DNA of 64,000 nt from Paraphaeosphaeria minitans (GCA_015832175.1 WJXW01000003.1:2356001-2420000), one strand, 5' to 3'; shown: positions 11,711-25,824, counted from the first letter of the stretch. Numbers and translations are program-made. Notes: generated from the sequence alone by a model not told the origin.

Positions 11711-14700
11711 CACCCCCTAGGTGATCGCTTAAAGCGAATTACCTATTCTAAGAAGTAATTTGTAATCGTCTAAATCCTTCCTAATCTTAAGAATAGTAAT
11801 TCTATTACCCCCTATTTGTTATAATAGCAAAACAATCGCTGTTTATCTTTTAAATTATAAATCCTATTATAAATTATATCTAGAATCTCTTCTTCTAGTA
11901 GGTTAGGAGCTTATAAGCGTGGCACAAAGGCCTAGAGCGTAAACGCTTCTATTCTACTACTCTTTTTACTTACTTCCTATTAACTGTAAGGTAATTTCCC
12001 CGCTCTTACTAGCTAGCAAGTATAATAGGCAGGCGCGTTTTAATTAGGAAGAAGTAGTAGTAAGAGAAATAAGCAGTAAGAAGAAAGCGTATTTAGCGCT
12101 TAATAATTAGATAGGTAGTAGAGTATATAAGCCTTTTACTAGTGTTTAATCTTCTCTCTTTAATCTTTTACTTTTAACGCTTTAACTTCCTATCTAATTT
12201 AAGCCTACTAGTTTAAGCCTTTAAATTCTACTACTTTATAGTAGGTTATCTTTTTCTAATTATTACCTTACGCTCTTTCTGTTATTTAGAGCTTTGCTAA
12301 CTCTTTTAGATATCTAATAACTTAGCTAAAGCACGCGCAGTAAAGGCTATAAAAGCTACTAAATAAAGCTCTTAATCCTCTCGCTAAGATCTTTCTACTC
12401 TTCCTACTCTACTAGCTTCTCTTACTCTAGCTCTAGGCCCCTAGCAATTACTTAGTGCTCTTAGATAAGTAAGCTGCTTAGGCTGCTTAAAGGGAGCTCT
12501 AGTAGGAAAAAGTAATAGACACTGCTATAATAACGCTTTAAGCTTAGGTAGGCGCTACTATGCCTACTTTACCTACTCTTATACTACTATATATAGGGTT
12601 ATCCTATTACTTTGGCTAATTTTGCTAATTATTTCTGTAGCTAGCTATATATTTAGACTCTAGCTATAGATTTTATCTACTATTAACTATTAGAGGGTGC
12701 TAATATAAGCTTTTAATTTAAAATTCTTTCTAGGTTTAGCTAATACTTTTTATAGGAGAGACTAATTACTAAGCTACGTAAGAGAGTTAAGGTAGCTTTA
12801 TAAGCTTCTTTTCCTACTAGTAGTTAGGAGGAGTAAGCTTAGTATATAGTTACTATTTTACTCTCTCTCTTTTAGCTAATCCTTAGTAGAGGATAGGGTA
12901 ATTACCCTTCTACTTTACCTATTAAAGAGTAGCGCGGTCGCAGCTAATACCCTAATTAAAATAGCTAGATAAGCAGCCTATTAGCTCTAAAGTAGGGTAA
13001 AAGCTAAGTAAGTGCTTCTCCTCCTACTAATTAAAGGAGGGGAGGCTAGAGTAAGCTATTACCTACTACTAATTAAAGGAGAGGTAGAGGAGGTAGATAG
13101 AGTAAGGAATTACCTGCTATAAAGAGGAGGAGAGGAAGAGGATAGGGAGAATCTCCTACTACTAATTATAGGGGAGATTCTTATACCCCTACGATTAAGC
13201 AGAGGAGGAAGAGGGTCTATATACTTATAGATAAGCTTTTTAATCCCCTCTTCTTCTAATTCCTATTCTCTCTCTAATCTTTTCTTTCTTTTTTTTTTCT
13301 TTTCTTATTTCCTAGCTCTAAATTAATAATTCTAGGTAGTTAATAGATTATTTCTCTACTTACCTACTCTTATTCTATAATTATTATGCTTACATCTTAT
13401 AGATTTAATAGCCTTTTAAATCTATTAAACTACTAATAAGTAAGAGCCTTTGTAAGGCTATCTGCTAGCATTTCGCTAGTTAGAAGATATTTTACTTAAA
13501 ACAATTCTTTTATATACTCTTACTATAACTATATATTCTAAATATCTATATAGCGTAGTTAAGTAGTAATTCTTTTGTTCTTTCTAATCACTAAATGAAT
13601 AGTTTAAAGATTGTCGCAATAGACCTTCTATAAAGGTCCTAGATCTAGAGTAAGCTTAGTAAAGAATCTCTTAATCGCTATAGCTTTTTTACTTATATAT
13701 TTAAGCGCTAGAAGCTCTGCTTCTGTTATTAAAGTAGTAATTATGTTCTATTAAGCTGCTTTCTATAGGATAGCTCCTCTAAATAATAGGATAATATATC
13801 TATAGGAAGATTGCTGTAATATTAAATTATTAGCAAAAGAGGCATCTCTACATATTAGCAGATTAGGTCTATTATAGCCACTAAAGACTATAGCCTACTA
13901 TCTAGTTTAATAGAGATAAAGGATCACATAATTAATAGCAGTAAAGTGTTCTTTGCTTAGATTTATTAGAAAGTGTAATAGCTTTAACACTATAAAGGCT
14001 ATATCTAGGTATAGTATAATCGCTGTATAGAGAGCTAATCCCACCTCTTCTTAAAAAAGCTTTATTTGTTAAGGAGTGGCTTTTCCTGTGCTTAGAACAA
14101 GATCTTCTACTAATAGAGGTGTAGGAGGGAAGCTCCTAGAGTTTAAAAGGTTAAACTTTTTTGTGATCTTATTAATATAGGTATTATAGACTAGAGAAAT
14201 CGATCTTGCTTCTCTGTCCCTAATTACTTAAACACCTAGGAACCACTCTACTAGTCCTTTTAATTCAATCTTATATTTGTTCGCAATCTTCTTCTAAAAA
14301 TCTAGGGCTTTTTTCTCTTTACTCTTGTAATAGAGAAGAAGAATGTTGTTAATATAAAATAGAATAATAATACTTTAATTACTGTTAAAGAAAAGGCATA
14401 GCTCTTCTAGCAAAGCTAAAAGTTTATAAGATTAAAGTAATCCTGCAAATTCCTTATACTAAAGAAGTAGTGAATCTCTTAAGCTATATAAAGCTTAATT
14501 TAATCTTATACACTTTCCTAGCTTTTTAAAACTATTAGGTAATTTATAAGTTACTAGATTAGCGGCTGTAATAAGAGTATTTAGAAACGCTCCTACTATA
14601 TTAAATTATAAGATTTCTAGATCGAATTCTGCTGCTAGAGCTATAGCTAATTAAAAAGATCTTACTACTAGGGTAGTAGTATAGGTGGAGTGGAGAGTAT

Positions 14701-17700
14701 TCTTTTTCTAAAAATCTCTTTTTATAATAATTTAAGCTTTGCACTTTTTAAAGTATCTATTTTAATTAAACTTATAGGTAAAGACCTACTTTAAAGGGAG
14801 CAGTTACTCTAACACCTTTAATTATTTAATCTCTATTTAGGTACCTTTATCTTACAAAGTTAAGATCTCCTTATAAGCAGTAAAGAGGAATAGCTTCCTA
14901 TATAGATAATTATAAAGGTGTTTCTATAGGGTTGGCTCTAGTGTAAGCTCGTCTCTATAAGTCTAAGCTGTATAAGACGCTCTAGGCGCCTTTCTAAGCA
15001 TAGAAGCGAATACTATTATATTTAGTATAATATATTTTTCTTACTTAGACTAGGCCTCTACTGCTCCTAGTATAAACATGTGCTCTTATATTATATTAAG
15101 ATTAGTTTAAAGATAATTAGTATTTAGTGTATAAGCACCTAGCTTCTACCTACCCCCTAGCTAATTATCCTAATTATTTTGCTTCCTTAATCTTTGCAAT
15201 AGTAGATAGTAATTTATTAGTTAGTTAATTTCTAGTGCTTTACCACAATTTCGCCTACTTATTCTACTTGCCTCTAGATAGATCTGCCTTCGCCTTTAGT
15301 GCGCTAGTAGGTTATCTACTTTGTCTAGTGTAATTAAGTTATCTGCGCTAGGTTAATTAGCAACCTAATTAGTTTCTACTAATAAATAGGGTATTAAATC
15401 CCTAGATTCTAGCAGGCTAGCTCTCCTAGTAGTATTCTAGTGGCTGCTAGATATCTCTTAATTACTTAACAGATCACCCCTAAGATTATCTAGCTCTAGT
15501 GTCTAATTAGGGGTTATAAGTCCTGTGCTTCCTTTCCCACTTAAGCGAATTCTTAGCTACTAGCTAGCTAAGCCTACAGCTCGCTTAGTAGTAGGTACTT
15601 TAGGTTCCTAATTACTTAGCTAGCCTACTTTGCTTTTAATTACTTAAAGGTTACTTATAGGTCTAGTAGCAGTTCTTATATACTTATTTATTTTAGGAAG
15701 AATATTAAGCGCGTCTTTATACGCTTCTCCTAGATTGTTTAGCTCTCCTTCTTAGAGGCTTTCTACTATTTTTAACACTTTTATCTTAAGAATAGATTGT
15801 TCCTCTAATCCTTTATAGAATAAGGACTTATTAAACCTTACGTTTCGTGTGGTAATTACCTAATTAAGCTAGGGAATCTATGTTTAGTAGATATTAGAAG
15901 CTTTATAGCCTACTAGGTATCTAATATAGCCTCTACGATTTACTTTAAATCCTTTTCTATCTTGCCTAGCTATACGCTTCTAATCCAAAGGGTAAGCTTA
16001 GTAGCTATAGGCGTAGACAGCACTCTAGTTTAGACAAGGATTAGCTATCCTATATTATGTTTTTACTAGTTTAAAATAATAAAAATATTATCTAAACTAA
16101 GCATCTAACGTTTTATTAGGTAATTAATAGCCTAATACTAGGCTAGGAATTATTCCTTAGAGCTAGTATGCCACTTATATAATCTTAAGCTAGAGATTTA
16201 ATAGTAGATTTGCGCTTATTTATATTTTAATTACTTTTATTATAAGCTCCTAGCCTACTCTTTCTACAGCGCTATTAGGCTTATGCGTATAGGGCGGTGG
16301 TCTGCTAATCGTTATCTCTTCCTAATTAGCCCAAAATTTGTACTAGGATTTCCCTTTCTATAGAAGTGTTGCTGTATTATTATCCTAGTAGATTTTTGTG
16401 ATTTAAAGCTTATATTTTGTATTAACAAGAGCTAAGAAATCCTGCCACACTTTTATTATCTCAGAAAGCGTCTTTATTTTAAGATTAAAAACGTAAGGTT
16501 TCTTACTAAAATCTTCTTTAATTAGTAAAACCTAGTTTTCTCTATTTTAAGCAGTAGGCATATTAAATAGATCCTAGGATAATAAGTAAAATGGCCTAAG
16601 TAATCGTTCTCTAGGTCTCTTAGAGATTACCTAGGTTATATATATAGTAGTATAGTGCTTACAATCCTTTCTTAATATTCTAGTAATTTTTACACTTTAG
16701 GCTGTAGTTACTAGAGCTTATAGGGCTCTACTTCCTGTATGCCCTACTTAAAGGTGCTAGAGGTCCTTAGAATCTAATCTCTTAATATTAACTTACGATA
16801 ATCCTTTAGTAGTCACACTTATAACAATTAGATAAGAGCGGATTAGCTTATATTATAGGAAAGTAAGGTTATGCTCGCATTTTAGGTCTGCTAAAATAAC
16901 ACTTTGTTCTAGGCTTTTAATCCTAAGAGTGTAATCTAAACTAAGGTACTAAATCTTTGCTTTTTTTAAAAGAGCTTCTAATACAATATTTATATAAAAG
17001 CCTTCTACTACTCTTACTCCTTAGAGTAGCAGATCTTCTATAAATCTCCTATTTTTCCTATGCAAAGTGTTCTTAATTAGTCTATTACTAATTCCTAAGA
17101 TTAGGAGGCTTTATGTACTTACCTCTACACTCTTATTTAATAATTAAAACGTTCTAGGAATAAGTCTTTTGTAATTATTAACTAGGTAAACTACTATAGC
17201 ACTATCTAGTATTATATATTCTAACAGAGGATGAGCGTTAGAATATAGAGTAGAGTAGACACCTAATGCTTTATTGTCTATAGGTAGATTAAATGGGTTT
17301 AGTAGAGCAGTAGTAATACTACTAGGATACTTAATAGTTTTAGTAGAGGATTGTTTCTTATTCTATTCTACCTTCGTGATCGCATTACGAAGGTTTAACC
17401 ACTTAGGCTACTTAAGTTAATTAAGAATCTCTAATTTTTCTTTATTAGTAAGATTAAATAACAATGTTCTATTCTAGAGTAATTAGGCTATTGTGGTTTA
17501 AAGTCTTTAGCACTCTATTAGTTTCTACCTATAAGTATAGGGCTTATAGGGACAGTTTAGTTATTTCTTTGTCTAATTAGACAAACTAGAACTATTAGAG
17601 TTAGTAGATTGTCTTAATAATCTATTAAAAGTAGTGAATACCCTACTTACTTTATTAGAACTAGATTACATTAAATACTCCTAAATAAGCGCCAAAAATA

Positions 17701-18573
17701 CCTTCCCTAGATTGTCTAGCGTAATTTAATTCTGTCCTAGCGTCTTATCCTAAATTAGCTGTTAGTTCATTAATTAGGCCTAATCCAGTGCTATACGCGC
17801 AGTAATTACATCTGGGAAATCTTAGGTAGTAAGTGGTCCACTAATTTCGCTAATTAAGTAGGTCTTTACTTTTTAATAGAGAAGCTGCCACTCTTTAAAC
17901 TAGGTCTTAGGACTTTATCTTGCCTACTTAGCCTTCTTAAGATAAGCGTAGTACAAAGCTTAAATATTATTCTATATAGCTCCTTTATTTAGTGCGAGAT
18001 CTTCCTTTAAGAGTTAAATTAGAGACTAAAGCGTAGTTTAGCGTGTATTAACTAGAGTAATTATGGTAGGAGTAAGTAGATTAGGCGATACTATAGCGTT
18101 TACCCAAGTCTAGAGATTCTGTATTTTAGTATAGTCTACTTGCTAGTCTGAAACTACTGCTCTGTATTCTACTATTTGTAAAGGAAAGCTCTCCTTATCT
18201 ATTTTATACTTAGTAAGCTCTGCTTTGTATAATTAAATACTTACTATAGAGGCTATATCCGCAATTAGTAATAGTTTCTGTGGGAGCGGAGGTTGTTCTG
18301 GCTTTACGTAATTAATTACTAGAGTGTTAATTACCTCTAGGTTAATTTAGTTCTAGATTCCTTTCAAGTTTACTTAGAATTAAAGCTAGACAAACTAGTA
18401 GGGCTAGCTAGCGCAATTAACGAGCTGTACTTCTGCTATTTTAATAATTTTCGTGATTAGGAATAGAGGGGTTATATTATAGAGAGGTTCTAAATAGAGT
18501 GTTATATAATAATTTAAGCGTTGCTAAGTAGGTAGGGAGAATTATCCTACGTTCTAAGCGCTGGGCTTATAAC

Positions 18574-18768
18574 TGTTGTGGTAAAAAGGGCTCAAACTAT
18601 TATAGGATATTTAGGAGCAGAGTTGTAAAGAATACAAATAGCTAATTGTAGGAAAGGATGCTGAAAGGGCAGACTATATATAAAAGAAACAAGCCTCTTG
18701 GCAAGAATCCCGTGATCTGAATTAGTAGATCCAGAAAGAATCACGGAAGTGAGTGTTTTACTTTAACA
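18574..18768 (-). repeat. 5' LTR of copia A (195 bases)
   Basis: It has the same length and termini as 11516-11710 and is flanked internally by the putative primer-binding stretch (GTTATAAGCCCAGCGC on the element strand). Confidence 0.88.
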
Positions 18769-20985
18769 AAGAGCTATACCTTTTTTTTAATAGTAATTAA
18801 AGTATTATTATTCTATTTTATATTAATAATATTGTTCTTCTCTATTACAAGAGTAAAGAGAAAGAAGCCCTAGATTTTTAGAAAAAGATCGCGAACAAAT
18901 ATAAGATTAAATTAAAAGGACTAGTAGAGTAGTTTCTAGGTGTTTAAGTAATTAGGGACAGAGAAGCAAGATTAATTTCTCTAGTCTATAATACCTACAT
19001 TAATAAGATTATAAAAAAGTTTAACCTTTTAAACTCTAGGAGCTTCCCTCCTACACCTCTATTAGTAGAAGATCTTGTTCTAAGCACAGGAGAAGCTACT
19101 TCTTAATAAATAAAACTCTTTTAAGAAGAGGTAGAGTTAGCTCTTTACACAGCAATTATACTACGCCTAGATATAGCCTTTATAGTGTTAAAGCTATTAC
19201 ACTTTCTAATAAATCTAAGTAAAGAACACTTTGCTGCTATTAATTATGTGATCCTTTACCTCTATTAAACTAGATAGTAGGCTATAGTCTTTAGTGGCTA
19301 TAATAGACCTAATCTGCTAATATATAGAGATGCCTCTTTTACTAATAATCTAATATCACGGCGATCTTCCTATAGATATATTATTTTATTATTTAAAGGA
19401 GCTATCCTATAGAAAGTAGCTTAATAGAACATAATTACTACTTTAATAATAGAAGCAGAGCTTCTAGCGCTTAAATATATAAGTAAAGAAGCTATAGCGA
19501 TTAAGAGATTCTTTACTAAGCTTACTCTAGATCTAGGACCTTTATAGAAGGTCTATTACAACAATCTTTAAACTATTTATTTAGTAATTAGAAAGAACAA
19601 AAGAATTACTACTTAACTGCGCTATATAAATATTTAGAATATGTAGTTACAGTAAAAGTATATAAAAGGATTATTTTAAGTAAAATATCTTCTAACTAGC
19701 GAAATGCTAGTAGATAGCCTTATAAAGGCTTTTACTTATTAGCAGTTTAATAGATTTAAAAGGCTATTAAATCTATAAAATGTAAGCATAATAATTATAG
19801 AATAAGAGTAGGTAAGTAGAGAATTAATCTATTAACTACCTAGAATTATTAATTTAGAGCTAGGAAACAAGAAAAGAAAAAGAAAAAAAAGAAAAGATTA
19901 GAGGGAAAATAGGAATTAGAGGAAGAGGAGATTAAAGAGCTTATCTATAAGCTTATAAACCCTCTTCCTCCTCTACTTAATTATAGGGGTGCGAGAATCT
20001 CCCCTGCAATTAGTAGTAGGAGATTCTCTCTATCCTTCTCCTCTCCTCCTCTCTATAGTAGGTGATTCTTTACCCTATCTACCTCCTCTACCTCTCCTTT
20101 AATTAGCAGGAGGAGAAGTACTTACCTAGCCTCTACCTTACTTTAGAGCTAATAGGCCTCTTATCTAGCTATTTTAATTAGTGTATTAGCTGCGACCGCG
20201 CTGCTCCTTAATAGGTGGGATAGGAGGGTAATTACCCTATCCTCTACTAAGGATTAGCTAGGAGTGAGGTAGTAGGATTTAAAGACTTAAACTAGTAGGC
20301 TTAAATTAGATAAGAGGTTAAAGTGTTAAAAGTAAAGGATTAAAGAGAGAAGATTAAGCGCTAGTAAAGGGCTTATATACTCTACCGCCTATCTAATTAT
20401 TAAGCGCTAAATGCGCTCCCTTTTTACTACTTATTTCTCTTACTACTACTCCTTCCTAATTAAAACGCGCCTGCCTATTATACTTACTAGCTAGTAAGAG
20501 CGGGGAAATTACCTTACAGTTAATAGGAAGTAAGTAAAAAGAGTAGTAGAATAGAAGTGTTTACACTCTAGGCCTTTGTGCCACGCTTATAAGCTCCTAA
20601 CCCACTAGAAGAAGAGATTCTAGACACAATTCACAATAGGATTCGTGATTTAAAAGATAAACAGCGATTGTTTTACTATTATAATAAATAGGGGGTGATA
20701 GAATTGCTGTTCTTAAGATAAGGAGATTTAGACAATTATAGATTACTTCTTAGAATAGGTGATCTGCTTTAAGCAATTACCTAGGGGGTGTGTTAAAGTA
20801 AAACACTTACTTTTGTAATTCTTTCTAGATCCACTAATTTATATTACGGGATTCTTGCTAAGAGGCTCGTTTCTTTTGTATATAGTCTGCCCTTTTAGCA
20901 TCCTTTCCTACAATTAGCTATTTGTATTCTTTACAACTCTGCTCCTAAATATCCTGTGATAGTTCGAGCCCTTTTTACCACAACA
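18769..20985 (+). mobile_element. Ty1/copia element B, 3' part
   Basis: It begins in the middle of RT, at the point equal to about base 14407 of copia A, and continues through RNase H (about 19300-19800), the 3' non-coding part and the 3' LTR at 20791-20985. It completes the copy whose left half is 1-2078. Compared with copia A, the 3' non-coding part lacks about 0.64 kb. RIP has broken every frame. Confidence 0.82.
20791..20985 (+). repeat. 3' LTR of copia B (195 bases)
   Basis: It starts TGTTAAAGTAAAAC after CTAGGGGGTG (polypurine tract) and ends CACAACA. It is followed by the RT of gypsy D. Confidence 0.88.
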
Positions 20986-23687
20986 ATTAGGCCAGTTAGT
21001 ATTTAGGTAATTAGGCCCTAGAACTAGGCTAGTGCGTTAGTAAGGCTAAAGGGCATTATAGTATACTTAAAATAGCTATATCTTATATAGAAAGTAGTTT
21101 TCTACTTATCTCTTTCTGTAATATAAACTTAATAGTACGCTTTTTTTAAGTTAAGCTTTGTAAATATCTTAGCTTATTTTAGTTAGTCTAGAGATTTAGT
21201 AATTAGTAGGAGAGCTCTGCAATTTTTAATTATAATCTTATTAAGACCTTAATAATCCACATATAGGCGTAAGGTGCTATCTTTCTTCTTTATAAAGAGC
21301 ATAGGGGCACTAGCTAAGGATTTTAAATAGCGAATCTACTCTCTAGCTAAATACTCCTTAACGTGCTTCCTTAATATCTCTAACTTAACTATAGAGAGGT
21401 TATATATAGGGTAATATAGAGGTACGCTACCTTCTACTAAATTAATTTACAAATTATAGTTAGTATAAGTAGCAAGGTCTTTATAGTCTTTATTTAAGGC
21501 TATATTAGCAAGATTAGAGTAATAAGATAGTATCTCTACTATTCTATTCCTATCTGCGCTAAATAGTGCTAGTACGTCTATATTAGATACTATACACGCG
21601 TATATAGAGACATAAGGGTCTTATATAGTATAATTAAACTGTTTAGCGTCTTCTGCTGCGATTTTTTAGTAGACTAGTACTTCCCTAGTGTCGCGTTTCT
21701 AAAACAGTACACGTTAGGTTATAATATTTACCTTTAGGTTTACTTAATTAAACTAAAGTAAACCTAGAAGGATATTATAACCTATAAGGTTAGTAACTAT
21801 ATAAGGTACCTTCTATTATTACTTTTGCCTATATAAGTCCTTAAGTTCTATAGGTAGCACTATTATGCTATAAACTTTAATATTAGACCTATTTACTGTT
21901 TAGGTAGGCAATCTTATTAATAGTTTAACATTAACCCCCTACTTTTTTACTTTTTATAGTGAAAGGAGGTTTAACGCTAAAGTAGAATTTACTAAAGCGT
22001 TAATAGTATTTTTTTTAACTCTAGCTAGAAGAATAAGCATTCCCCTTAGCTAGGTATAAAGCTAGTTAAAAGGAGATCCTAACTATCTTACTTTTAGGAC
22101 TTTATTAAGGTGCCTTACAACTTATTAATATATAGGTAGTAAAGGCAGCTACTACTTTTTCTATTCTTTACTTTTTCTTACACCCTATTCCCTATTACGT
22201 ATAGACTAGGCATCTTAAGTCCTAGGTGTAGCTGGCTTATCTAGAGTAGAGTAATTAGGTCTTAAGTAGCCTAGCCTTTTATAATACTAGTAAGAAGTGT
22301 TAGTTACTAGTAGTCTAGTGCTAAATAGCGCTAACTTAGGATTCTTAGTGCTATTACCTGACTTTTTTAGTCTTTTAACTACTTTTTAGGGTTTTTCGTC
22401 CCCTTTAGAATCTAGTTACTCTAGGTGTTAATGTTCCACACCTTTTAAGTGTAGGTTAAGAGTTAAGAATTCTTAATTTAGCTTATCTATCTAATAAATA
22501 ATTAAAGCCTAAAGTTTAATATTTATAACTATAACTTAGAGCCCTAAGAGGATTGCGTATAGCTACTATTAGATAGAAAGTAAGAGCGATCTTACGTATT
22601 CTAGCTTTTATTATTTAAGGTCTATTATTCCTAGCTCCTTTTAGTAACTTTATAGATAATCTAATAGCTCTAATAAGCTCTAATTTAGTCTCTATTAGTA
22701 TCTCTTAAGCTAATTATACGCTAACTAGCGCCTTTCTTTAAAAGATCTTAAAGCTTCTAGCATCTTATCCCTTAGGTTAGCCTAAGTGGGTAACTAGTTA
22801 GGGTCTATTAACAACTAGACTTAAACTTCAGTTCTCTATACTATACGGCAGATATCTAATATATACTAGAGGGCGTAGGTGACTTTAAGGTCCTTATCTA
22901 CAAAGTAGTCCTTTAAGGACTAGAAATAGAGCTTATAGTTATCTCTCTAACAATTAAACTCCTATTAGTCCCTTTAGGTATATTTATGCGGCTACTTTTA
23001 TAAAGATTATAATAAAGATACCTTAGGGGGATCCTACGTTTTAGTAAAATCTCTTATAGGCTTATATAGGGCTTAAGTGTCTTCTACCTCCTATTATTAT
23101 TTTATCTAGTTAATTCTATTAAGTTTAGCTATATTCCTTTTCTTTTTAAGCCATTGTTTGGCTTTCTTAAGCTATTTAAAGATAGTGCTAAAAGAATTAT
23201 CTTTAATGTCTAAAAGTATCCTAACTTAGCCCTCTCTAGCGCGTTTAGGCGTAGACTAACCCTAATATATAGAAAGAGAAGCACACTAGTCCTCTAGCTT
23301 ACTTAGTATAGGAGATAGGCTTAAATATAAAGATTTTCCTCCTATAGGCTCCTAAGTGTTCTAGTATTAGGTACAAGAGCGCGTAGACTGTAAGGTGTCT
23401 ACTATTATAGCCTAGTTATTATAAGTAGAAGCCTTTTAAAACTAAACTACTCGTATATATAATAAGCGATTTAAATATTAGGAGTTAGGTACAAGTAATA
23501 TAGCTTTAACTTTAGATATAAAATAATTGTAGATTATATAGTAGGATGTAGGATAGAGGATAGACAAATTACTGCCAGATTACTTTGTTAGCGATAGAAC
23601 TATATAGCCTTGGATTAGGTGATCTCCACCTGCATCCGGCTGGCCCTTACCATCCTAGCGCCCAGTTAGGTACCCAGGGTTCTGACA
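20986..23687 (-). mobile_element. Ty3/gypsy element D, 5' part (LTR, gag, protease, start of RT)
   Basis: Read on the minus strand, it opens with a typical fungal gypsy LTR start, TGTCAGAACCC (23687 downward). A gag-like region (about 23100-22600) follows, then the protease region, then RT up to a stretch resembling the MPFGLTNAPA motif, read here as MPFSLTNALA (about 21040). It is cut off by the copia B LTR at 20985. It belongs to a different gypsy family from the chromodomain copies. The outermost roughly 75 bases are strikingly little affected by RIP. Confidence 0.75.
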
Positions 23688-25379
23688 CCTACTAATACTT
23701 ATATAAAGAAAGTACCTAACTAGGCACTCTAAATACTAATCTTAATAAATAAACTACACATTACTATTAAGGCTTTAGTAGATAGAATTAATAAGGACTA
23801 TATAATAGAGTAACTACTCTACTATATAACATTTCTTTTGTTATTTTACTTACTATTTAAAAAAAAAAAAAATCTTTTTTCTATCTAACTTACTACAACT
23901 TTGTATAGACATATTTATTTTTAGGCTGTATAAGCCCTACTACTAATTTAATATTATAGTTTTATTATAAGAGAGGGAACACATTGCAGGAGATTATATA
24001 AAGATATTAAAAAATATATTTTCTATATTAATAATTTAGATATCTTAAGACTAGGCCTACCTACCCTTTTATGCGACAAAGACATTTATCCCCCCCCCTT
24101 ATATATAACGCTTACAACGAGCACTATGCAACTTCTATACATAGGCGCTATATAATCTAGACTTATAACCTAGGATTGTATAATAATCTAGGAACACCTA
24201 ATTACTAGTATTAGTAGTGCTGTATAAGTAAGCATAAGGCTTATTTTAAACTTAGCTGCGCGACTAGATAAGTACTACTTACTAATATTCTTTATATTAT
24301 ATAATATAAGTAGCCTACCGCTAGAGATTTGTGCTAACTAGGATTTACATAATAATGTCCTAGGAGGGTATTTAGGCTACCTTAGCCTTTTTATCCTACA
24401 CCTATTAGCATTATACAATAAAAATAAAGATACTCTAGAGGATTTGTTATATATCTACTACTAGGCTCTGTATAAAGGCCCTTATACTAGGCGAACTAGT
24501 AGGGAGGTTAACCTAGATATATAATCTAGTCTAGCCTATAATAACTAGTACAAAGACACTAGTAGTAAGGGCACAAGCGCCTAATAGACTAATAGCGTTA
24601 TTAGCTATTATATAATAGTAAGTGTATATATGTGTATATGTGTCTTATTAAAAATTAGTATTGTACGAAAAAGCTATATATATTTACTAGTAATAGAGCA
24701 CTAGCTACTAGACACTAGAATACTAAAAAGAATAAGGTAAGAAGGGAGGAAAGTATACGTACGTTAAAGTGGGATAAAGGAGAGAGGGTTTAGGAGAGCT
24801 AGGAAATATCCTTTTATACCTACTTACTAAGACCTAGCACTAAGTATTATATTACTTAATACTTTACCTTCTGTTTGCGTATAAGGCACATGCCTAGAAA
24901 GAGCCTTATTATATAATATAGCTCTGCTACTATATAAGGGAGTAAGGTAAAAACTAAGTAGGTTAGCTATTACTGTCTATTTACATAAGAGTAGGTGTAA
25001 ATAGAACTTTTACTATATAGTAACACTACACCTACCCTACAACCTATTCTAATAGGGGAAGGCCAACTATATAAATAGAGAAGGACAGGAAAGGGAAGCG
25101 TATAATAGACATAGGCTATTACACAAAAGAAAAATTACTAGTGTCTATACAGTTTATTGTACAAGTAGCACTAGGTAAAGTAGGGGCCTACCTACCTATA
25201 GGGACCTGCACAAGGACCCACTACTTAGGTTAGCGCTAAGAGGCAGAGACTTTATAAAGCCCTTAGTGCCCCTTTGTATAATAGACTAGACGTAATTAAT
25301 TAAACCTACTTCTCACCCTTTACATAATAGTATACTATTAATCCTTAAATGCTTAATTGTAGATTAAGCCAAACTAACA
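23688..25379 (+). mobile_element. Ty1/copia C-family 3' fragment
   Basis: It is collinear with 9313-11008 of the complete copia C: the end of RNase H, the 1.3-kb untranslated part with its A/T run near 23855, and a 238-base 3' LTR (25142-25379). Its left side is broken by the gypsy D LTR, so D inserted into this copy. Confidence 0.82.
25142..25379 (+). repeat. 3' LTR of the copia C fragment (238 bases)
   Basis: This is the single-unit (undivided) LTR type, as in the complete copia C. Confidence 0.82.
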
Positions 25380-25512
25380 TACTAGGTATAAAGCGCACGT
25401 GTAGCGTAACTAAAGATATAGGCTTAGAGAGGAAACTCTAAATAATTCTTAACTTATAGGCTAATATTAGCCTAATTAGCTAGATTATTACTATTAAAAT
25501 AAATTTAAAGCC
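25380..25512. other. AT-rich linker, unassigned
   Basis: This stretch of 133 bases between two copia LTRs in opposite orientation matches nothing else I could recognise in the window. Confidence 0.4.
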
Positions 25513-25824
25513 TATAGGTTTGGCTTAATCTATAATTAAGTATTTAAGGGTTAATAGTATACTATTATATAAAGGGCAAGAAGTAGGTTTAATTAATTAC
25601 GTTTTATCTATTATATAAAGGGGCACTAAGGACCTTATAAGGTCTCTACCTCTTAGCGCTAACCTAAGTAGTGGGTCCTTGTGTAGGTCCTTATAGGTAG
25701 GCAGGGCCTTATAAAGTCTCTGCCTCTTAGCGCTAACCTAAGTAGTGGGTCCTTATGCGGGTCCCTATAGGTAGGTAGACCCCTATTTTACTTAGTGCTG
25801 TTTATATAATAAACTATATAGATA
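25513..25824 (-). repeat. 312-base LTR with 74-base internal duplication
   Basis: This is the long LTR type of the deletion derivatives. The TTAGCGCTAACCTAAG segment (plus strand) occurs twice, near 25658 and 25729. Confidence 0.8.

Larger units (their letters stand above)
11516..18768 (-). mobile_element. Complete Ty1/copia retrotransposon A (7.25 kb), minus strand
   Basis: It is bounded by two 195-base LTRs (3' LTR 11516-11710, 5' LTR 18574-18768). On the minus strand it has a primer-site-like stretch after the 5' LTR, gag (about 18300-17300), integrase with HHCC residues and core (about 16700-15900), RT (about 15000-14200, with a degenerate YIDD-type motif near 14350) and RNase H (about 13900-13400, DASFANN). 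A long 3' non-coding part (11711-13390) precedes an AGGGGGTG-like polypurine tract. All frames are stopped by TAA/TAG. The two flanks belong to different elements (gypsy left, copia B right) and show no target duplication (agtta versus aagag). Confidence 0.88.
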
